Assembly: GCA_000817105.1 (NCBI GenBank)
Contig: JUEP01000008.1
Coordinates: 35,401-99,400 of the forward strand
From: a marine actinobacterium MedAcidi-G3
Lineage (GTDB): Bacteria > Actinomycetota > Acidimicrobiia > Acidimicrobiales > Poriferisodalaceae
DNA: 64,000 bases
Direction of reading: 5' to 3'
Below, piece after piece: positions 26,533 through 34,525 of the stretch. The notes beneath the pieces were generated by a model, which was not told the origin of the DNA, ran no database searches, and saw only the letters and a program-made list of their open reading frames with translations. Position 1 is the first letter of the stretch. Every line of letters begins with the position of its first letter. Position numbers and translations under genes: made by a program.

Positions 26533-27561
26533 TCAACTCCTCGTCGCTCGGGCAACCTCGCCCCATTTGTCTGCTGAATCAGGGTCTTTGCGCATGTGCT
26601 CCTCTGTCAGGTACATCACCACTCGGGAAGCGGTGCCCTCATAGCGTTCCTTTAAACGATCCGCCATTCCATCCCATGTCGATACCAAGGCGAAGTGATC
26701 AAGCATTTCATCAGAAATTGTGTCGGCCATTCCTTGTAAATCGCCGGCTTTCATTTTGTCGCCCAGAGCTTTCGTGACTCCTTCAAACCCCAAGTCCTCA
26801 AACTGAAATGCGTAGTTAGGTGTAGTCCCATAAAAAGCAATCTGAGTCTTTGCTCGATGTACCCAAGGTGCCCGCTCTTCGGCAGTATCACCAGCTACCG
26901 CAAATACTGGAACAATTAAGTCAATATCGGAAGCGTTACGGCCAGCACTCTCAGCGCCTTGGGCGACTTCTGGAAGTAATCGATTTTCTATGTAATGCAT
27001 GGAATGCATCGGATGTACGTGAACTCCGTCTGCGACTTGCCCCGCAACGTTGTTCATCAGGGGACCAACTGAAGAAATATCGACTTTGATATTGCCGAAG
27101 TCGTGACTTCGAGGTTTCCAGGTATCTGGCAAAAGCGACAGATTATAAAATTCACCCTCGTGGCTTAGTCTTTCTTCACCGCGAAACGCTCGCAAACACG
27201 CCTTGACAGCCATCACATAGTCGTGCAAGCGACGAGCGGGTCGGTCAAAATCTGCAGAGTAACGCCGAACGACATGACCCTTAACTTGGCTACCCAAACC
27301 TAAACGAAACTTGCCACTAGTTTCGCCAGCTAATTCCCACGCAACTTGCGCTGAAACCATGGGGCTTCTAGGGAAAGCAACTGCAATACCAGTCGTAAAC
27401 GTCAACGACGGTGCGGCCATAGCGGCCGCAGCAATTTGCATCCATGGCACTTGGCCCGTCTCGGTGTACAGCATTCCCGAAAATCCCTGATCTTCGACAC
27501 GCCGAGCTAGATCACCCGCACTAGCCCAAGTCGATGAACCTGTCATCAAATCGAATTCCAC
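26533..27561 (-). CDS. LLM-class F420-dependent oxidoreductase
   Basis: A 342-residue luciferase-like fold protein: the SGMLYTETGQVPWMQIAAAAM and FTTGIAVAFPRSPM pattern matches the actinobacterial F420-dependent subgroup of 330-345 residues (annotated TIGR03617-like; from memory). The GTG start at 27561 has an aaagagg ribosome site. It is the first gene of a minus-strand set with the SDR and the MFS transporter, and diverges from the acyl-CoA ligase across about 85 bases. Substrate unknown. Confidence 0.8.
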   Translation of the reverse strand: MEFDLMTGSSTWASAGDLARRVEDQGFSGMLYTETGQVPWMQIAAAAMAAPSLTFTTGIAVAFPRSPMVSAQVAWELAGETSGKFRLGLGSQVKGHVVRRYSADFDRPARRLHDYVMAVKACLRAFRGEERLSHEGEFYNLSLLPDTWKPRSHDFGNIKVDISSVGPLMNNVAGQVADGVHVHPMHSMHYIENRLLPEVAQGAESAGRNASDIDLIVPVFAVAGDTAEERAPWVHRAKTQIAFYGTTPNYAFQFEDLGFEGVTKALGDKMKAGDLQGMADTISDEMLDHFALVSTWDGMADRLKERYEGTASRVVMYLTEEHMRKDPDSADKWGEVARATRS

Positions 27562-27646
27562 GTCGTTACCTCTTTCCTGACCCCTATTTCAGCCGAAATC
27601 TCGTCCTTCGGCCAATGCAACTGGATCGGCTCTAAGGTTGCAAGGT

Positions 27647-29224
27647 ATGAGCGATAACTGGTTATTAATGGGTGAGATCCCAGAACGGGCTGCGCGCTTG
27701 TGGAAAGACGACCTTGCCCTAGTCTTCAAAGACCAACGTTGGACTCACGAAGAGTTCGCAGCCAACGTCAAAGAGGTAGCTAAAGGTCTGATATCTCTAG
27801 GTGTTGGGCATGGTGATCACGTCGCAGTCTGGATGACCAACCGACCTGAATGGCTGCACCTTATGTATGCGATTCCACAGGTCGGCGGGTGCATCGTTCC
27901 ATTAAACACGCGATATCGAACCGACGATGTCGCATATACCGTTGTGCAATCGCAAAGCAAATTTCTCATAGCACTCGACCAATCCGGCCCAATCAATTAC
28001 GGCGAAATGCTTATCGAAGCGAGTGATCAATTAAAGGAAGCCGGATACCTCCAAACCATTGTCATGGTTGGACAACAACTGCCGGACAGCACTAACTGGA
28101 GCGTCATGCTGGAGAAAGGCGCAGCAATCACCGACGAAGAGTTAGAGGCACGCTCTTCAAAAGTAAATGTTGAAGACCGAATGATGCTTGCCTACACCTC
28201 CGGTACCACTGGCCATCCCAAAGGAGTAGTTCACTGCCATAAACCTGTCCGCAATACATATGAAAGAGCGATGCTGCTTGGGCACAACCGTAACGATGTT
28301 CATATGAGTTATTTGCCGTTATTTCATGCCTATGGTTTTAGCGAAGTTGCAATGATGGCTGGCTTAACTGGTGGCAGCCAGGTGTTGTTTGATGTCTTTG
28401 AACCCAACGAAGTCTTAGACGCAGTGGAAGCCGAAGGTGGAACCGTTCTCCATGGGTTTGATAGTCACTGGGCTGACCTTATTCGCTCTCAACAACAAGC
28501 TGAACGAGACGTCTCCTCGCTGCGTGTAGGGACGCTTCCAGCAGGAATGGAATCCACAATTCCTATAGCGCGTCAAGCCCAAGATATTTTCTGTCCGACT
28601 ACGAGTGGCTTCGGGATGAGCGAATCTTGGGCATTCATCGCATCGAGTCATATCACGGACTCTTTAGAACAACGCACCGAAGCTTCTGGCTACCCGATGT
28701 ATGGAATTGAGTTCGAAATACGTGATCTTGAAAACGGAAGCGTGTTAGCGGCAAATGAGACTGGAGCCCTGCACGTAAGGGGGTACACCGTCACCAGCGG
28801 TTATTGGGATAAGCCCGAAGCGACGGCTGAAGTGCTGGACGACAATGGTTGGCTTGATACAGGCGATGTTGCTTTGCTGCGACCGGATGGCCATGTTGTG
28901 TTTATTGGACGCCATAAAGACATGTTGAAGGTTGGTGGAGAAAATGTCTCACCCGCTGAAGTTGAGGGGTACCTCCTCGAAGTTGACGGAGTTGAGGAAA
29001 TAGCTGTTGTTGGGTATCCAGATGAGCGGCTCGTCGAGGTACCTGTGGCATTCGTCGTCAGATCGAATGATGTAGAGGCCGAAGATTTAATTGAGCGATG
29101 CCGTGGAAAGATTGCCAGCTTCAAAATACCGAGGCACATCATTTTTATAAGCGAGATGCCGGCAACTCCATCGGGCAAGATAAGGAAAGTAGAGCTAAGA
29201 GAGTGGGCGTTAACAAAAATTTAA
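27647..29224 (+). CDS. Acyl-CoA synthetase (AMP-forming, class I adenylate-forming)
   Basis: A 525-residue ATP-dependent acid:CoA ligase. The P-loop-like AMP motif YTSGTTGHPKG lies near residues 184-194. The core adenylation motif GFGMSESW, the hinge DTGDVALLRPDGHV with the conserved Asp, and the C-terminal catalytic lysine region SGKIRKVELR are all present. It activates a carboxylic acid to an acyl-adenylate and then the thioester. ATG 27647 is preferred over TTG 27638 because aagg sits 8 bases before it. It ends at a bidirectional terminator shared with the convergent acyl-CoA dehydrogenase. Chain length is not predictable. Confidence 0.88.
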   Translation: MSDNWLLMGEIPERAARLWKDDLALVFKDQRWTHEEFAANVKEVAKGLISLGVGHGDHVAVWMTNRPEWLHLMYAIPQVGGCIVPLNTRYRTDDVAYTVVQSQSKFLIALDQSGPINYGEMLIEASDQLKEAGYLQTIVMVGQQLPDSTNWSVMLEKGAAITDEELEARSSKVNVEDRMMLAYTSGTTGHPKGVVHCHKPVRNTYERAMLLGHNRNDVHMSYLPLFHAYGFSEVAMMAGLTGGSQVLFDVFEPNEVLDAVEAEGGTVLHGFDSHWADLIRSQQQAERDVSSLRVGTLPAGMESTIPIARQAQDIFCPTTSGFGMSESWAFIASSHITDSLEQRTEASGYPMYGIEFEIRDLENGSVLAANETGALHVRGYTVTSGYWDKPEATAEVLDDNGWLDTGDVALLRPDGHVVFIGRHKDMLKVGGENVSPAEVEGYLLEVDGVEEIAVVGYPDERLVEVPVAFVVRSNDVEAEDLIERCRGKIASFKIPRHIIFISEMPATPSGKIRKVELREWALTKI

Positions 29225-29259
29225 AAGGGACCTCGGTAAAAGAGGCCCCTTTTAAATTT
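29217..29259. terminator. Bidirectional intrinsic terminator between convergent genes
   Basis: Arms at 29217-29234 and 29242-29259 are 18 bases each with one mismatch and a 7-base loop. The GC core (GGGACCTC pairing with GAGGCCCC) is flanked by TTTT on the 3-prime side of either strand, so it can stop transcription from both the ligase and the acyl-CoA dehydrogenase. The left arm overlaps the ligase stop codon. Confidence 0.85.
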
Positions 29260-29280
29260 AATTATTATTGAGCTGCAACT

Positions 29281-30591
29281 CTATAAGGTTGGTCCACCCA
29301 AGGTATGTGTGGTTGCTTCGCCAGATGAACGCTCGGCCTCGCGGGTTCGAACTTCTGCCCGGGCGACAACGTTATGGTGAACTTCGTCTGGCCCATCTGC
29401 AAGTCGCAGAGTTCTTTGGCTATGCCACATGTCGGTAAGTGGGAACCATTGCGAAACACCTGCGGCACCGTGCATTTGAATTGCTTCGTTGATGATGTCG
29501 CAGCATTTTTCGGGAACCATTGCTTTGACAGCGCTGACCCATACTCGAGCTTCGGCGTTACCGAGTGTGTCCATTGCTTGAGCTGCACGTAGGACCATTA
29601 GACGCATGGCTTCTACTTCAATGCGTGCTCGAGAAATCACTTCCATGTTCTTGCCGAGGTTGACAAGTTTTTTGCCGAACGCTTCACGGCTGGTACCGCG
29701 ATCAACCATCATTTCAATTGCTTTTTCTGCTGAACCGATGGAACGCATGCAGTGATGGATTCGGCCTGGACCGAGACGGAGTTGGCTTATTTCAAATCCT
29801 CGGCCTTCTCCCAATAAGACGTTTTCTCGAGGTACTCGCACATCTTCGAGTTTGAGATGCATATGACCATGTGGCGCATCGTCGTTACCAAATACGTGCA
29901 TGGGACCGATGATGTTCACCCCCTCGGTATCGAGAGGAACGAGAATTTGAGACTGCTGCTTGTAAGTATCGGCGTCTGGGTTGGTGCGAACCATTGTGAT
30001 CATCACCTTGCAACGAGGGTCACCCGCACCTGAGATATAGAATTTTTCTCCGTTTATTACCCATTCATCACCATCGAGTACTGCTTCTGTTTCGATCTGC
30101 TTTGCGTCAGAACTCATAATTCTCGGCTCTGTCATGCAGTATGCGGAACGGATTTGGCCGTTCAATAATGGCTCAAGCCACTGCGCCTTTTGCTCTGCTG
30201 TGCCAGTTCGTTCTAACACTTCCATATTGCCTGTGTCAGGGGCGGAGCAGTTTAAACATTCAGATGCGAGACGGTTCTTACCGAGTTCATTTGCGATATA
30301 GGCATAGTCAAGGTTCGTTAACCCTTCGCCTGTTTCGGCATCAGGAAGAAAGAAGTTCCAAAGTCCTTGGGCGCGAGCTTTTTCTTTAGCTCCGTCAAGA
30401 AGTTCTAGTTGTCCTTCCCCATAACCCCATCGTTCTGCCCGGTTTTCCCCGAGGCGGTGATATTCCTCGGTGATTGGGTCAACTTCCTCGCGAATGAAAA
30501 CTTTCACGGCTTCGTACAGCGGACGAACCTTCTCTGACATTCTCAGATCAAGGTCATCCATGCTCGCTGACTTCAGTGCGCCACCAACCAC
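29281..30591 (-). CDS. Acyl-CoA dehydrogenase family protein
   Basis: A flavoprotein of up to 436 residues from the longer (about 410-430 residue) acyl-CoA dehydrogenase subgroup. It has the FAD/acyl-CoA motif YCMTEPRIMSSDA, the WVINGEKFYISGAG stretch, the RxxFG-like SREAFGKKL segment and the C-terminal MHGAAGVSQ turn. It should introduce a 2,3-double bond into an acyl-CoA. Two starts are possible: GTG at 30591 with aagggg five bases upstream, or ATG at 30561, where the family fold begins (DDLDLRMSEKV). The first is reported. Convergent with the acyl-CoA ligase, a likely partner. Confidence 0.84.
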   Translation of the reverse strand: MVGGALKSASMDDLDLRMSEKVRPLYEAVKVFIREEVDPITEEYHRLGENRAERWGYGEGQLELLDGAKEKARAQGLWNFFLPDAETGEGLTNLDYAYIANELGKNRLASECLNCSAPDTGNMEVLERTGTAEQKAQWLEPLLNGQIRSAYCMTEPRIMSSDAKQIETEAVLDGDEWVINGEKFYISGAGDPRCKVMITMVRTNPDADTYKQQSQILVPLDTEGVNIIGPMHVFGNDDAPHGHMHLKLEDVRVPRENVLLGEGRGFEISQLRLGPGRIHHCMRSIGSAEKAIEMMVDRGTSREAFGKKLVNLGKNMEVISRARIEVEAMRLMVLRAAQAMDTLGNAEARVWVSAVKAMVPEKCCDIINEAIQMHGAAGVSQWFPLTDMWHSQRTLRLADGPDEVHHNVVARAEVRTREAERSSGEATTHTLGGPTL

Positions 30592-30806
30592 GGGGTGCCC
30601 CTTTCATGTTTTGCTTTAGAACGGACAGTTTGACTCTGCCACATCGTTACCACTGAACCCTAGCTATCTTCTAGGCATTAAGCATTCTCGAATCGAAAAG
30701 ATGAGGACACGATCTGTGCCTTCGTCAAGATCGCTTGAGAAGTATTGAGTTTTAGGATTCAGTTGATCGGTATCCACGACACGGGTGGGGCCTCACGCTA
30801 CGTTCC

Positions 30807-31253
30807 ATGTTCGTGACGTCGTGCTCCCGAGGAACTTGCGGAGCCCCAGCCGTAGCTGGGCTTTCCTATAACAACGCTTCCTTATCGGTATGGGTAACTG
30901 ACCTTCACGCCGATGCAGGTCACACAATGTCGCTTTGCCAGCGTCATGTCGAAAATCTTCGGGCACCTAAAGGCTGGACGGTTTTCGATGAACGAGATGG
31001 ATTACCGCGGCTTTGGACAGTCACCCCAGGTGAAGTCGTCCCAGCAGCTCGTAGCCGCAACCGGGTTCGGCGACAGCGAGCACAAAGCGGTCGGATCTTG
31101 GAAGTTGAGGAACTTCAACTTTTCGAGCTGGAAGATTTAACCCGCGAACAAGTTGCGCCAGTTACTTTGCTTGAAGACGCCAGAAATTCAGGGCGCCTTC
31201 ACAATCGAACTGGCCGTGTCGGCGGTGCAGAACCAGCCAGGGTGCTTGGTTAG
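30807..31253 (+). CDS. DUF3499 family protein
   Basis: A 148-residue protein of the actinobacterial DUF3499 family, recognised by SCSRGTCGAPAVAGLSY at the N-terminus, the LCQRHVENLRAPKGW stretch near residue 46-60, and a divergent charged C-terminal half. The C-x4-C and C-x2-H arrangement suggests a small zinc-binding fold. Function is unknown, but it is widely conserved in actinobacteria, which supports the taxonomic placement. The 215 bases upstream, between its ATG and the divergent acyl-CoA dehydrogenase, hold no further gene. Confidence 0.8.
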   Translation: MFVTSCSRGTCGAPAVAGLSYNNASLSVWVTDLHADAGHTMSLCQRHVENLRAPKGWTVFDERDGLPRLWTVTPGEVVPAARSRNRVRRQRAQSGRILEVEELQLFELEDLTREQVAPVTLLEDARNSGRLHNRTGRVGGAEPARVLG

Positions 31254-31277
31254 CTAATGGGATTGCATAGCTTCAGG

Positions 31278-31538
31278 TCAAAGACGGTTGCTTAATTTGA
31301 CATCGGTAATCACTAACCGACCATCTGGAGATAGTGCTGCGCGAAATCGAACTTGGTCGTCTGAGCTGAGAACAAGGTCGTTCCCGTCGTTCGTAATTTT
31401 CAGCTTGACACCTGTTTCTTTTTCCAACTTCGGCCGAACTTCGTTCAAAACATCACGGATGTGCTGTCGTCGTTCAGCTTGAATCAAGTCATAGTCGAAT
31501 TCGACGAAATCGCCAGGTTCAGTGCCTGAAGGACTCAT
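31278..31538 (-). CDS. Hypothetical small protein
   Basis: An 86-residue soluble protein not recognised as a known family. The N-terminal third is charged and helical (IQAERRQHIRDVLNEVRPKLEKE); the rest alternates in a beta-like pattern (VKLKITNDGNDLVLSSDDQVRFRAALSPDGRLVITDVKL). No cysteines, signal peptide or membrane segment. No strong ribosome site precedes the ATG at 31538. Convergent with DUF3499. Real-gene status rests on typical codon pattern and the absence of a competing ORF. Confidence 0.5.
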   Translation of the reverse strand: MSPSGTEPGDFVEFDYDLIQAERRQHIRDVLNEVRPKLEKETGVKLKITNDGNDLVLSSDDQVRFRAALSPDGRLVITDVKLSNRL

Positions 31539-31714
31539 AGTGCGTCCAATAAGCTGGAGATGCCTAGAGCCAGCAAAGGTGAGTTCACAAAAAAAACATC
31601 ACCATTGCAGTGGTTTACGTGATGGGACTTAATCTCAGTCACCACGCCCCTTTCTCAACAGCATGAATAATCTTATTTGATGAACGGTAGATCTTGTCTA
31701 CTTAACGATACGCA

Positions 31715-32011
31715 GTGGCACCATTCTGGGTGAACGGTACGGTAGTTCTCGTGGATTTAGTTGTTCCAGTTTCAGGTTCGTTGCTCTTTATCTATGTCGT
31801 GTACAGGATCGGATTGAAACTCATGCTCGGATTTTCACGTCCTGTGCCGTCGCCACCTCCTGCTGGAGAACTCAGAAAGGTTCGTCTGACCTATATGTGT
31901 ACGCTCTGCGGCACTGAAGTCCGGATGACTCGATCACCAAATACCGACCCCGAAGGCCCTAGGTGCTGCATGGAGGAGATGGAGCTAATCCGTGATCATG
32001 ATAATGATTAA
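31715..32011 (+). CDS. Small membrane protein with C-terminal zinc ribbon-like tail
   Basis: A 98-residue protein with one N-terminal membrane segment (about residues 8-30, VVLVDLVVPVSGSLLFIYVVY) and a cytosolic Cys-rich tail. The tail has CTLCG near residue 61-65 and CC near 84-85, which could bind one zinc. A related short protein with the C-x-x-C-G and SPN-x-DPE-x-x-RCC pattern is familiar from actinobacterial genomes, function unknown. The GTG start at 31715 has no clear ribosome site; a later start would remove the membrane segment. Sits next to the crgA/pknB block. Confidence 0.58.
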   Translation: MAPFWVNGTVVLVDLVVPVSGSLLFIYVVYRIGLKLMLGFSRPVPSPPPAGELRKVRLTYMCTLCGTEVRMTRSPNTDPEGPRCCMEEMELIRDHDND

Positions 32012-32022
32012 CCTGACTAACA

Positions 32023-32080
32023 CTTTCCACAAGTTGTCCACATCCTGGGGACAAACAACATACTTGTAATTCGTGGAAAA
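32023..32080. promoter_or_regulatory. Cluster of DnaA-box-like 9-mers
   Basis: TTGTCCACA at 32034-32042 is an exact match to the actinobacterial DnaA-box consensus. Near matches flank it: CTTTCCACA at 32023-32031 and, on the other strand, TTTTCCACG at 32072-32080. They lie in an 80-base convergent intergenic gap beside crgA. Three boxes are too few to call an origin; this may be an outlying DnaA-binding site or chance. Confidence 0.3.
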
Positions 32081-32091
32081 TTTATAGGTCG

Positions 32092-32355
32092 TTAGCGCCA
32101 ACGAGTAGCGGTCAAAATGCCTATAAGAACAAAGCCCAGCCCGCCAAGAATCCAAGAACTAGAAGGACTACCTGGCAGCCAACTCATGTAGTTCGAAAAG
32201 ATTACAGCGACGCCAAATAACAAAAACGCCAAAATCAACCAGCCGAACCAAGCAGGACTAGCTGGAAGATCGCCAGAAAGTGTTTCTTCAGTAACAACTC
32301 CCTCAGGACGGGTGCCCTTAGGAGTCAAACGACTTGTCTTCTTTGGCCTTGCCAT
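32092..32355 (-). CDS. crgA: Cell division protein CrgA
   Basis: An 87-residue inner-membrane protein with two membrane helices separated by a short extracytoplasmic loop, ending in the characteristic TATRWR (family: M-x-MRWR). The N-terminal tail is basic (ARPKKTSRLTPKG). In mycobacteria and streptomycetes CrgA binds FtsZ and penicillin-binding proteins and helps localise PBPs to the septum. The ATG at 32355 replaces an outer start at 32382, because family members begin with this basic tail. It lies directly downstream of pknB on the same strand, as expected near this locus, with an 84-base gap. This context supports the call, which is unusual given the pseudo-PBP two genes upstream. Confidence 0.83.
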   Translation of the reverse strand: MARPKKTSRLTPKGTRPEGVVTEETLSGDLPASPAWFGWLILAFLLFGVAVIFSNYMSWLPGSPSSSWILGGLGFVLIGILTATRWR

Positions 32356-32439
32356 GAGCAACGAGGATAGAGGCAGAAACATAGGTCGCCACCGATCATC
32401 GAGATGATTTGACTGTAATTTTCTTACGAGCAGTTAGTT

Positions 32440-34506
32440 CTAGTTGCTTGGTTCCACAGTTATGAAACTGCTACCAGGATTGGGGTTAGGTCCTGTGGAG
32501 CTGTTACCAGGATTGGGGTTAGGTCCGGGGCCACTTTGACCGGTCCCGACAATGAGAATTACTTCTGAACCCAATAACAGTTCTGTTCCGGGTAAAGGCT
32601 CTATCCCTAATACCTGCCCAATTAGTGGGTCCCCGTCGCCCAGGCCGCGTTCAACTCGAATCACTTCGTAACCCAAGTTATTTAGAGCAATCTCAACCTG
32701 CACGGCGTCGGTGGTGCCCAAGATCTCTAGCGATGGCACCTGACCTGTTGAAGGACCTAGCGAGACAACTAACCGCACTACGCTTCCGCGCTCAGCGGTA
32801 CGGCCAAAACCTGGTTCAGAACGAATTACCGCATTAATGGGAAATTCCAGAGAGTTTTCCATGACTACTTCTTCAAGTAATCCTTCTCGAGCAAGTGTTA
32901 CCCGAGCATCGGAAAGAGATTGGCCTTCGACCGATGGGATGTCCACCTCACCGCGTCCTACGGACACCGTCAAGGTAATCACAGTTCCCTGGGGCCGCTC
33001 TTCAGTGCTTGGAACGCTTTGATCGATTACTACGTTTAGAGCGTAGTCATCACTTTGCTTTTCGATTCGTTCGACCGTGAAACCAGCGGCCAAGAGAATT
33101 TCTTCGGCTTCAAGAAAATCCATTCGTTGCACAGATGGAATCCTTACAACCGTCAGTCCCTTTGAAGCGAAGAGGCGTAGTGGATTGTCAGGGTCGTTCG
33201 GTTCTGCAAGTAGTAAGCCAGCACGTGGGTCTTGCTGAAAAATTTGGTTGGCAGGCACGTCCTGGAGCTCCTGAAATTCGATAGTTATCTGCTCGAACCC
33301 TTGTTCTCGTAATTGGTTTTCTGCTTCTTGCCAGTCGAGACCAACAACTGACGGCACTCGGAGCCGACTATCTGCTGTTTCTGCTATTTCAGGATCGTTT
33401 GCTCCAGTACTCGGGTTGAAGCCATTAACGAGTAGGTACACCAGTCCGGCTACCACGATTAACAGAACAACTAACAACGTGGCCCAGACGCGAGTTTTGT
33501 CTGGAGCCGCTTTAGTAGATGAGCTATCTCTCGAAGGTGTCGTTGAACGGGGTTGTTCTGATGTTTGAACTGGTGTCTGTGGTGCAGGACGAGTCCCGGG
33601 CGAAGGAGTAATCCGGGTTTGTGCTGTTGTTGCCGAGACTGTGCCTCCGTTCTGAGTGGCGAGAACTTGTTGGCCCGTTCGGAAACGGCGAAGATCGCCC
33701 CTCAAATCGTCTGCAGACGCGTAACGTTGCTCAGGGTTTTTGGTTAATCCCAACAGACATATCGCCTCAAGAGCAGGAGGGACATCAGCGTTGAACTGAG
33801 ACGGTGGATTGGGTGCTTCTTGTACATGTTTGTAAGCAATAGAGACTGGTGTGTCGCCTGTAAAAGGTGGCCCAGCCGTAAGCATTTCGTAGAGAACTAC
33901 TGAAAGCGAATAGACATCACTTCTGGGGTCAGCAGGCTGTCCTTGTGCCTGCTCAGGTGACAAGTAAGTAGCTGTGCCCATCACCGACCCTGTTTGAGTC
34001 AGATTGTCTGATGTGTTCCCCGTTAATGCTCGGGCGATCCCAAAGTCGGTTACTTTCACTTGACCGCCTGTAGTAACTAAAACGTTGCCGGGTTTTACGT
34101 CACGGTGAACAACCCCATTGCGGTGAGCGAACGCTAGCGCTGCCGCTATATCGATGGCGATGTCAGCGGCGCGGTCTGGATGCAGGGGGCCCTCTGCCCT
34201 AATTATCTCAGCCAAGCTTCGACCTTCGACGTACTCCATGACGATGTAGTAAGTCCCTGCTTCTTGACCCCAATCGTAAACACCCACAACATTGGGCTGA
34301 TTTAGATTGGCTGCGGCTTGTGCCTCTCGACGAAAGCGCTCAACGAAAGATGGATCCGTTGCGTATTCAGGGAACAAAACCTTGATAGCCACAGGTCTGT
34401 CTAAAAGTTTGTCTCTTCCTAAAAAGACCTCTGCCATGCCACCGCGCGCGATTCGACGGTACAGCTCATATCTTCCGCTAAATACTGGTCGGTCGTTGTC
34501 AGGCAT
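32440..34506 (-). CDS. pknB: PASTA-domain Ser/Thr protein kinase PknB
   Basis: A 688-residue membrane receptor kinase. The cytosolic kinase domain (residues about 12-275) has the glycine loop IARGGMAEV, Lys42, HRD at 134-136 and DFG at 154-156, so it should be active. One membrane helix is at about 337-361. Outside the cell are four PASTA repeats that read muropeptides or lipid II. After the fourth is a short Gly/Pro/Asn-rich tail from a 22-base direct repeat. It is the sixth gene of the fhaA-fhaB-pstP-rodA-pbpA-pknB series. The paralogue pknA of mycobacteria is absent here. Confidence 0.93.
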   Translation of the reverse strand: MPDNDRPVFSGRYELYRRIARGGMAEVFLGRDKLLDRPVAIKVLFPEYATDPSFVERFRREAQAAANLNQPNVVGVYDWGQEAGTYYIVMEYVEGRSLAEIIRAEGPLHPDRAADIAIDIAAALAFAHRNGVVHRDVKPGNVLVTTGGQVKVTDFGIARALTGNTSDNLTQTGSVMGTATYLSPEQAQGQPADPRSDVYSLSVVLYEMLTAGPPFTGDTPVSIAYKHVQEAPNPPSQFNADVPPALEAICLLGLTKNPEQRYASADDLRGDLRRFRTGQQVLATQNGGTVSATTAQTRITPSPGTRPAPQTPVQTSEQPRSTTPSRDSSSTKAAPDKTRVWATLLVVLLIVVAGLVYLLVNGFNPSTGANDPEIAETADSRLRVPSVVGLDWQEAENQLREQGFEQITIEFQELQDVPANQIFQQDPRAGLLLAEPNDPDNPLRLFASKGLTVVRIPSVQRMDFLEAEEILLAAGFTVERIEKQSDDYALNVVIDQSVPSTEERPQGTVITLTVSVGRGEVDIPSVEGQSLSDARVTLAREGLLEEVVMENSLEFPINAVIRSEPGFGRTAERGSVVRLVVSLGPSTGQVPSLEILGTTDAVQVEIALNNLGYEVIRVERGLGDGDPLIGQVLGIEPLPGTELLLGSEVILIVGTGQSGPGPNPNPGNSSTGPNPNPGSSFITVEPSN
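32472..32526. repeat. 22-bp direct repeat in the pknB 3-prime end
   Basis: Two exact 22-base copies at 32472-32493 and 32505-32526. They encode the GPNPNPG units of the extracellular tail of PknB on the minus strand. The offset of 33 bases is a multiple of three. Confidence 0.85.
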
Positions 34507-34525
34507 AGGTAATTCTGGGGTATCC

